Source: Pipra filicauda
Taxonomy: Eukaryota; Chordata; Aves; Passeriformes; Pipridae
Length of the DNA stretch: 64,000 nucleotides
Assembly: GCF_003945595.2 (NCBI RefSeq)
Contig: NW_024104404.1
Span: forward strand, 238,523-302,522
Reading direction: 5' to 3'
Shown here: piece by piece, positions 57,901-64,000 of the stretch
Layout: each line of letters opens with the position of its first letter
How positions within the stretch are numbered: the first letter of the stretch is position 1
Program-made: the position numbers and the translations under genes
The notes under the pieces: model-generated
What the model saw: the letters and a program-made list of their open reading frames with translations, nothing else
Database searches by the model: none
What the model was told of the DNA's origin: nothing

Positions 57901-60900
57901 TTTCAATAGCATGTGTGACTGAAGACTAAAATTAATTTTAGGAGTTTGCAATTTCCCATGAATATACTTTCTTGAGAACAGCTTAATGAACTTCTGCCTG
58001 GAGTAGTTCTGTTTTGACAAATCCATGAGTCCTTTGTTGATTTTGTCTTCCATGACTTAAACCAACTAAACACTCTTAAATAGCATTCACAAAATTCTGA
58101 AACTTGCAATAGTTTTTTATTAATTTGATATATTTTTTTCTAATATAATTTTATGTATTGACTTGGCCATGAAATCTCATCTTGGCTTCAGATTTTCCGG
58201 TGTAAAAGTGATGATTGGCAATAATTGTTATTTCTGGTTTGTTTCTTTTGTGGGTCTTGAAGCATATATTCCAGCCTTGCTCAGGATAGGAATCAGAGTT
58301 ATGTTTATTTTACTTTTTAAAATAGTTGTCACTAATTACTGTTATTAAAATCTGTTGGATGTTTAGCCCACTTTTAGGTGTTCTAAACTGATATAAATTA
58401 CTTGCAAAATAATTTGTCATTTCCACTTTTAAGTGTGTAGCACAAGTGTGTGTTGGATGTTCTCACCTCTTCTTGCATTATTAGCAATTTTCTGATCTGT
58501 AGCTAAAACTCAGGGTAAATTTCTGGTAAGGCTCTTTTTTTTTTCCTTTTTTTTTTTCCTCTTTCTTCTAATTTCTCCAGTTGCTTGCTGAATGTGTGTG
58601 TTGAGCTACTGGGATCCATGGCACCTTCTGACAGGAAGTTTAGCAGGATGGACTTCTTGTCCCCTTTAGTTTTGGACGGGACTTCTTTTGAACCTGTAAT
58701 AGCAAAGTTTAACAAGATCCTTCCAGCTCTTGCTCTGTGGCAGTCACTGCATTGGCACCTTACATGCCACTTAAGATTTCACAGTTATATGCCTGCTCCT
58801 TTTTACTCCAAATTCTGTGTATTATGGCTGAAGAATAATAAGGTTTTTAGCTATTTTTATGTGGAAACACTTCCACAGCCTCTCTCTAGGCATTATTTTG
58901 CCTCTTATGAGCACTGAATATTTTGGTGATCTCCAGCCTCAGTCTGGCTGTCTGCAGTTTCCTAATCATTCCCTGCTGCCTCCAGACCCCTGGTGATGGT
59001 TGGCTCATCCTGAGGATCATTCTGCCTACTGACAAGGAGCAGAATTCATTCCCATCCCTGTCAAATCCTTGGATTCATCCCCATTTCCCAGTACCCTTCT
59101 CGTTACAGCTTTTCAGCACTGTGGCTTTTAGGGTGCCCCAACCCTGCTCGGGTTCTTCACAGGCTGTTAATGGCAGGGTTGTCTCAATGGCTGTGCCAGC
59201 TGGGCAGGGTGTGGGGGTGTCAGTGCTGCAGGGCAGGGTGTGGGGGGTGTCAGTGCTGCAGGAACAGGGTGTGGGGGGTGTCAGTGCTGCAGTGGGCAGG
59301 CTCTGTCCCTGGGGAGCTGGGCAGGGTATGGGGTGTCAGTGCTGCAGGGACAGGGTGAGGGGGATGTCAGTGCTGCAGGGACAGGGTGAGGGGGGTGTCA
59401 GTGCTGCAGTGGGCAGGCTCTGAGGGGGTTGGGTCAGTGGGCAGTGATGGACAGGGTGAGGGGGGTCAGTGCTGTGGCAAGTGCTGCAGGGACAGGGTAG
59501 GGGTGGTCAGTGCTGCAGGGGGGGTGAGGGGGTGTCAGTGCTGCAGGGACAGGGGGGTGTCAGTGCTGCAGGGGCAGGGTATGGGGGTGTCAGTGTGCAG
59601 TGGGCAGGGCTGCAGTGGGGGTGTCAGTGCTGCAGGGGCAGGGTGAGGGGTGTCAGTGCTGCAGGGGCACCCAGGGAGCTGGGCAGGGTGTGGGGGGTGT
59701 CTGTGCTGCAGGGACAGGGTGTGGGGGGTGTCAGTGCTGCAGGGACAAGCTCTGGCCCTGGGGAGCTGGGCATGGTATGGGGGGTGTCAGTGCTGCAGGG
59801 ACAGGGTGAGGGGGGGTGTCAGTGCTGCAGGGACAGGGTGAGGGGGTGTCAGTGCTGCAGGGACAGGGTGAGGGGGTGTCAGTGCTGCAGGGACAGGGTG
59901 AGGGGGGTGTCAGTGCTGCAGGGGCAGGGGGGTGTCAGTATGGGGGTGTCAGGGGCAGGGTGAGGGGTGTCAGTGCTGGCAGGCTCTGTCCCTGGGGAGC
60001 TGGGCAGGGTGTGGGGGGTGTCAGTGCTGCAGGGACAGGGTATGGGGGTGTCAGTAGTGCAGTGGGCAGGGTATGGGGGTGTCAGTGCTGCAGGGGCAGG
60101 GTGAGGGGTGTCAGTGCTGCAGGGACAGGGTGTGGGGGGTGTCAGTGCTGCAGGGACAGGGTGAGGGGGGTGTCAGTGCTGCAGGGACAGGGTGAGGGGG
60201 GTGTCAGTGCTGCAGGGGCTCTAGGGATGGGCAGGGTATGGGGGGTGTCAGTGCTGCAGGGACAGGGTGAGGGGGGTGTCAGTGCTGCAGGAACAGGGTG
60301 AGGGGGGTGTCAGTGCTGCAGGAACAGGGTGAGGGGGGTGTCAGTGCTGCAATGAGCAGCTCTTGGCCCAGGAGCCGAGTGCACGTGGTTCTGCTGCGGC
60401 TCGATGGACCCCCAAGCCTAACACTTGCTGAGTCTGGTAACTAGTGACAAAGTGATGGAGGTTTAAATGTTAAAACCATTGTAGATGTTTCCAGAAAACT
60501 AGAAACCTGCCTGACTTGCTCCCTGGCAGAGGCTGGCTCTGCTCGGGCAAGGTGAGCGGCCTTGGGCCTGCAGGTGACCAGAGGAGGCTGGGCAGGATTG
60601 AGGAGCTGTGGGAGGAAGGGCCGTGTTGTGAGATACACAGGGACAATTTGGGATAGCAGAGAGAGAACCAAAGGACACGTGGGTTTTAAGCCATGAGAAA
60701 TACCAGCTCTTCAGTGCCGCTGCTTTATAATTGCTTTTGTGGTGAGTGTGATGCTGGTAACTTGTGACTTAATTCTTGTGCTTTTTTTTATGGCTGTCTC
60801 CCCTTGAAGGGGAAGAAGACAGTTTGAGTGGCCTGTGGAGTGCCCTTGACCTCAACAATGAGGCTTTGATTCAAAAGGGATTAGGAGTAATGGGTTTTAA

Positions 60901-63900
60901 GCATCAAGTGGAAAACTGAGGTGTTTACTTATTGTCTTTCTCTGTGACTAACATACCTATGTTGTAAGTGCTGGGGCCAGCTCCAGGTAGCCTTTTCCTG
61001 CTCTTCTCCCCAGCAAAAGAGGTAAGGAAGGTTGTTAGAGTGCTAGACTTGATTAAATTTTTGGTGACAAACTAAATGTTTCTTTAACTCTTCTCATTCT
61101 GTGGGGTTTTAAGTTAATGTTTGGATCTGTTAGTAACAACTAAATATTAAATCCAGAAAATTTTGGCAGTACAAAAGCCCAGCATCCCCAACTTTTACCT
61201 GACATAGTATTACCCCAGTGAATATATTTCGACTATTTTCATCCTTAATTGTAGTAATTTCTTGCAAGATAAAATTTTATGTATTGCAGGCTTTTAGTAG
61301 TTGTTTCTGTTATGAGAACAGGCCAAATCTTACTTGGAGAACTTGGGACCCTTAAGATGTAAACGCTGCTGTTTATTTTTGAGGCTTCTGTTTACTCTCT
61401 TGCATGGCTCTGGCATTTTTAATCTCTCTTTGTTCTACCAAGTGTTTTCTGTGAACAAGCCAAGGTTGTGTTCATCTCTGCCTTACTGCTTGATTCTTTA
61501 GATATTTTGTCATAAGACATTGGGAAGCTTGGCCCACACATCTCAGCTGGGAGCACATCCTTGGCTTGCATGTTATCCATGGACTATAATTTAGTCCTTA
61601 ATCACAATACAGTTGTTTGGGCTCAAAGCCCATAAGTTTTTTACTCTTCAGATGTGTGCAGAATGTGGTAATGCTTGATTTTTGTTCTACAAGCGGGGAT
61701 GTGCAGCATTAAATGATGTGAAGAAATGACAAGTCTGTGGCAGAAGTTCAGCAAATACCAAATTGCATTAGGGTGCACTAGTTATCCTGTCACCTCCCTC
61801 CTTGAAATAGATGTGCAGACTTCTTTATTTATGAAAGAAAGCATTGATGTTGCTTTTTGGATAATTCACCATCACGTGAATCTGAAAGGATCACCTGTCT
61901 TGTGTGAATGTTAAAATCGTTTCTGTGGAGAGTTTTGTAACCAACCTCACCTCCCTGAAACGTGAGCTGAAGAAGCAGCGAAGGACAGTTATTTACAGTA
62001 ATTGTCTATTTAATTTTTATGTCTGAATCTGGGGGTAAAAGCTATCAGCTGTCTTTAAGTGTTCAAGAGAAGGAGTTAAACTCCAGCAGCCCTGTGGCTG
62101 GCAAAATGTTCTTTGCCGGGGACACAGATGATTTTGGCTAACTTTCAAAAAAGTGCATTTGCTCCACGTGATGCTTTCTGTGGGGAGGGGAGGCTGATTC
62201 AGTCAGCAGGTTGTTTACATAGTTCCTGGGTATTTTAATTGGTGCCTCAGCAGCGAGCAGCTCCTTCTGCCATACTGTGAGAACAGCGGAATTCAAAAAG
62301 GGGTTAGCAGATGCTCTCAGTAGGACAACTGCTCTCTCCTGTCGCAGCCTTGCACTGAAGGGACGTTGTCTTTTCTGCTCACAGTCCCCTGCAGAGCAAA
62401 AAGCTTTGTCGGATTCAGGCGAGGACCCCCAGGGAGAGGTTGAGCCCCTCCACCATGGTGTGGGTCATACAGAACCAGCTGGTGAGCGCGACTCTGAGCA
62501 CCCTGCTCCCACTGTGGCCTCAGTCAGTGCTGCCCTGAGTCCCGCTGCTGAAGCCCAGCTTGCTCCTATTCAACAAGAACTGGCAGGGGTAAGTGTCAAC
62601 CTACCAAGTCCTTCTGCTGCTGAGGGGATTAGAGGAAAAAGTCCCTTCCACGCAGTGGAATCGGTGACTGTTCATTGTAGGCAGTGCAGCTCACTGTCTG
62701 TCTGGTTCTTTGATCTCAAGTGTTAGTCCTCTCTAAGTTCCAATTAGCAGAAATTAGATTTGTTTGGCTCTCACTAGCAATGTAACTCTAGAAGATGCCT
62801 CAAGTATTTTAAAATTTAGGGTGTAAACTGTGTGTTTGCTAAGGATGAGAGCACTTCTAAAAGAGTGAGAAAGTGCATCTGTATTTGTGGGATTTGCTTT
62901 AAGCAGTTAGAAGGGAGCTCTTTGTTCCATCTGAGCCATAATGCTGCAACTTGACAAAGCCAGCAGTTAATACTGTGTTTCCACTGGATATAAAAGGAGC
63001 TTGTCATGACAACCTGTAAGGTACTTAATAGATTAAAAGCACCAAGAATCACACTGAAGCAGAACTTTGAGTTTAAGTATTGGATGGGGGAGGAAGTCAG
63101 TACCTTGCGGTTGGAAAAGCTGTCAGAGCTCATAATTTAAGATTTTTCTACTGGTGGTGCAGCAAAATATTTTCTGGAAGATTAAATGACTAAATGGCTA
63201 CTGCTGTAGAGTTTTTCAGAGCAATTTTAGGTGTTCCTAATCTTTCTGGTTGGTGGACTGTTCACTGTGACACCACATCCTAGGCATGTGCTCTTTGCTA
63301 GATCTTTGCCTGTTAAGGCTGCTCCACCCAATACCTGCACCCTTTTCTTGGCTAGTTGGTTTGGGTTTGTCTTTTTTTTAATCCAAAAATGGGCCATTTC
63401 CAGTAAACCCAGTGCTGAATGGATTGTCATGACAAGGTGCAAATAGCTGTAGGTTGGGCACATTTCCATGTTCAGACTGTTGCTTGATGACCTGGTGCAG
63501 AAATCCTTCTGTTTCAGATTCTTTGGTGAAGATGAAATGTTTCAAGGACTAAAATATAGCTGGTCAACGTAGTCACAGCCTTTTATCTCAGTTTTCTGTC
63601 ATTTGAGATTGCAGTGTTACTAGAGCTGTCCAAGAGAACTGCATTAACCAGACTTTCAGGAAAACTGCAGCAAGTGGTTATCTTAGTCTTATTCTTAGCA
63701 GAAAATCTTACTCCAGTTAACCCAGTTCTGAAAGAAATTTAAAAACCAAAACTGCTGTTGGGGATCATCTGCAGGAATTCGTGGCAGTACAGAACAGCTG
63801 TCTCAGCATCCTTGAATTTGACTCCATTCAGTTAAATTTATGGAATTGTACAGTGCTCAGCAGGGGCATGTAACTGGCCTTCACATGCACTGGCAAGCAC

Positions 63901-64000
63901 TCTTCCAATTATCCCAATCTCTTAGAGTGAAACCATCTCTTACCTTGAAATACAGAGAAGGTTGGCACATCTTCAGGGTGCTTGTACTGATTTGCTGGAG
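39931..64000 (+). CDS. RANBP3: Ran-binding protein 3 (RANBP3), 5' part, exons 1-3
   Basis: RanBP3 is a nuclear Ran-binding-domain protein that binds CRM1/XPO1 and strengthens cargo and RanGTP binding in nuclear export. The three exons seen here (39931-39952, 51907-51962, 62385-62588) join in phase to give [32 protein letters not shown]..., which agrees with human RanBP3 as I recall it almost residue for residue through exon 2. An FxFG-like PVFVFQ element sits in exon 2. The nuclear localisation signal, further FG elements and the Ran-binding domain are encoded downstream of the window. Introns 1 and 2 are about 12.0 and 10.4 kb and carry CR1 copies and a minisatellite. The gene is cut by the right edge. 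Confidence 0.95.
43430..44117 (+). mobile_element. CR1 LINE 3' fragment in RANBP3 intron 1
   Basis: Starts in the end of ORF2 (GGCCTGGGGGTCCTGGTTGA, then GATGGCCAGTTGGCCATGAG), and passes through TTCAGCCTGGAGAAGAGGAG and GGTTGGGCACTGAACAGGCT to GAGTTGGACTGGATGATCCT at the end. The orientation is the same as the gene. It is noncoding. Confidence 0.92.
45805..46224 (+). mobile_element. CR1-like LINE 3' fragment in RANBP3 intron 1
   Basis: Contains GAGGAGAGGCTGAAGGAACT, GGGTTTGTTCAGCCTAGAGA, and near the end GGAGGCTGGACTAGAGACCT with CCAGTCTGAATTACCC. It is more diverged than the other copies. Its 3' end lies only about 140 bases from the 3' end of the opposing copy at 46362. Confidence 0.8.
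46362..48050 (-). mobile_element. CR1 LINE with reverse transcriptase remnants, antisense in RANBP3 intron 1
   Basis: The longest CR1 copy in the window, about 1.7 kb. The plus strand begins TCATAGAATCTTAGAATG, the complement of the CR1 terminus. On the minus strand, reverse transcriptase pieces appear in the expected order: [21 protein letters not shown] and [20 protein letters not shown] at 47505-47690, then [14 protein letters not shown] and KFANDIKLC at 47019-47390. The FADD catalytic box has become FAND, and frameshifts and stops break the frame, so the copy is dead. Confidence 0.95.
51907..51962 (+). CDS. RANBP3: RANBP3 coding exon 2
   Basis: 56 nt completing the Glu codon of exon 1, then [18 protein letters not shown]. 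The acceptor is tttttacag ending at 51906 and the donor gtaagg begins at 51963. It leaves phase 0. Human RanBP3 has G where this sequence has A in KDKxQK, as I recall it. Confidence 0.97.
54670..55282 (+). mobile_element. CR1 LINE 3' fragment in RANBP3 intron 2
   Basis: Begins in ORF2 terminal sequence (AAAGACTTGAGGGTGCTGGT), followed by GGCCAAGAAGGCCACTGGCA. Next come GGGCAGGACCAGAGGAAATG and TTAAGTTGGATATTAGGAAA. It ends AGCTGGAATGATTCTATAGT, then TCTATGATC, a CR1 3' terminus. Confidence 0.9.
59205..60352. repeat. G-rich minisatellite, about 30-bp period, about 30 copies
   Basis: Tandem array of units like GGGGGTGTCAGTGCTGCAGG followed by GACAGGGTGA, with unit lengths of about 30-33. The interval holds roughly 30 copies of the GTCAGTGCTGCAG core, a few of them altered or shortened. 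A second motif, GCTCTGTCCCTGGGGAGCTG plus GGCAGGGT, is interspersed at about 59.3, 59.67, 59.75 and 59.98 kb, giving a higher-order pattern. Open frames of up to 166 codons are products of the repeat. Confidence 0.97.
62385..62588 (+). CDS. RANBP3: RANBP3 coding exon 3 (68-codon cassette of the long isoform)
   Basis: 204 nt with phase 0 at both ends, encoding [20 protein letters not shown] and an Ala/Pro/His-rich low-complexity stretch ending IQQELAG. It aligns with the 68-residue segment that, as I recall, distinguishes human RanBP3-a (567 residues) from RanBP3-b (499), so it is expected to be optionally spliced. Acceptor cacag ends at 62384 and donor gtaagt begins at 62589. Conservation falls off in the middle (the Pro-rich part) and returns at the ELAG end. 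Confidence 0.93.
62589..64000 (+). other. RANBP3: RANBP3 intron 3, start only
   Basis: Begins with gtaagtgtc and runs past the right edge. No further exon encoding the RSAGGSSPEGG-type sequence that follows in human RanBP3 is seen in the window, and no repeat is recognised. Confidence 0.85.

Larger units (their letters stand above)
51963..62384 (+). other. RANBP3: RANBP3 intron 2
   Basis: About 10.4 kb, ending ttttctgctcacag. It carries a CR1 3' fragment (54670-55282) and the G-rich minisatellite at 59205-60352. The intervals 55.3-59.2 kb and 60.4-62.38 kb show nothing recognisable. Confidence 0.92.

Noticed and set aside
59169..60301. Gly/Val/Cys/Gln-rich open frames at 59.2-60.3 kb
   Set aside because: Repeat-derived translations of the minisatellite inside a RANBP3 intron.

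Overview
The window is vertebrate nuclear DNA and almost certainly avian. It holds spliced genes with GT-AG introns, CR1 LINE pieces in both orientations as the dominant repeat, a GC-rich CpG-island promoter, and GC-rich minisatellites. Nothing in it looks bacterial, plasmid-borne or viral apart from one short LTR-like scrap. The species cannot be fixed from the sequence alone.

Left part (402-9874, minus strand): a complete coding region of an excitatory amino acid (glutamate/aspartate) transporter of the SLC1 family, best called SLC1A6 (EAAT4). Nine coding exons join with canonical splice sites and consistent phases into 1704 nt (567 residues plus stop). The 3' UTR runs toward the left edge. 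The 5' UTR and promoter lie to the right of 9874 and are not resolved.

Middle part (about 9.9-39.5 kb): a gene-poor intergenic stretch of roughly 30 kb in which I find no convincing coding exon. It contains the 3' end of an unusual non-CR1 LINE with a 90-bp tandem duplication (about 10.0-10.42 kb), several CR1 fragments (12.3-13.65, 17.1-17.7, 33.1-33.66 and 39.05-39.48 kb plus small scraps), an LTR-like fragment (15.75 kb), an older CR1-like fragment (27.56 kb) and a 38-bp GC-rich minisatellite (31.67-32.04 kb).

Right part (39.5-64 kb, plus strand): the 5' part of RANBP3, the Ran-binding cofactor of CRM1/XPO1 nuclear export. A CpG island (about 39.5-40.35 kb) with NRF1-like, ZNF143-like and YY1-like motifs surrounds exon 1 (ATG at 39931). 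Exon 2 is at 51907-51962. Exon 3, the 204-nt cassette exon of the long isoform, is at 62385-62588. The rest of the gene lies beyond the right edge. Intron 1 carries a CR1 copy, then a tail-to-tail CR1 inverted pair. Intron 2 carries another CR1 and a 1.15-kb, roughly 30-bp-period G-rich minisatellite (59.2-60.35 kb).

The two genes point away from each other, SLC1A6 leftward and RANBP3 rightward. They are about 30 kb apart, so they do not share a compact bidirectional promoter. No functional link between them is implied by the sequence. The most unusual element is the non-CR1 LINE terminus near 10 kb.
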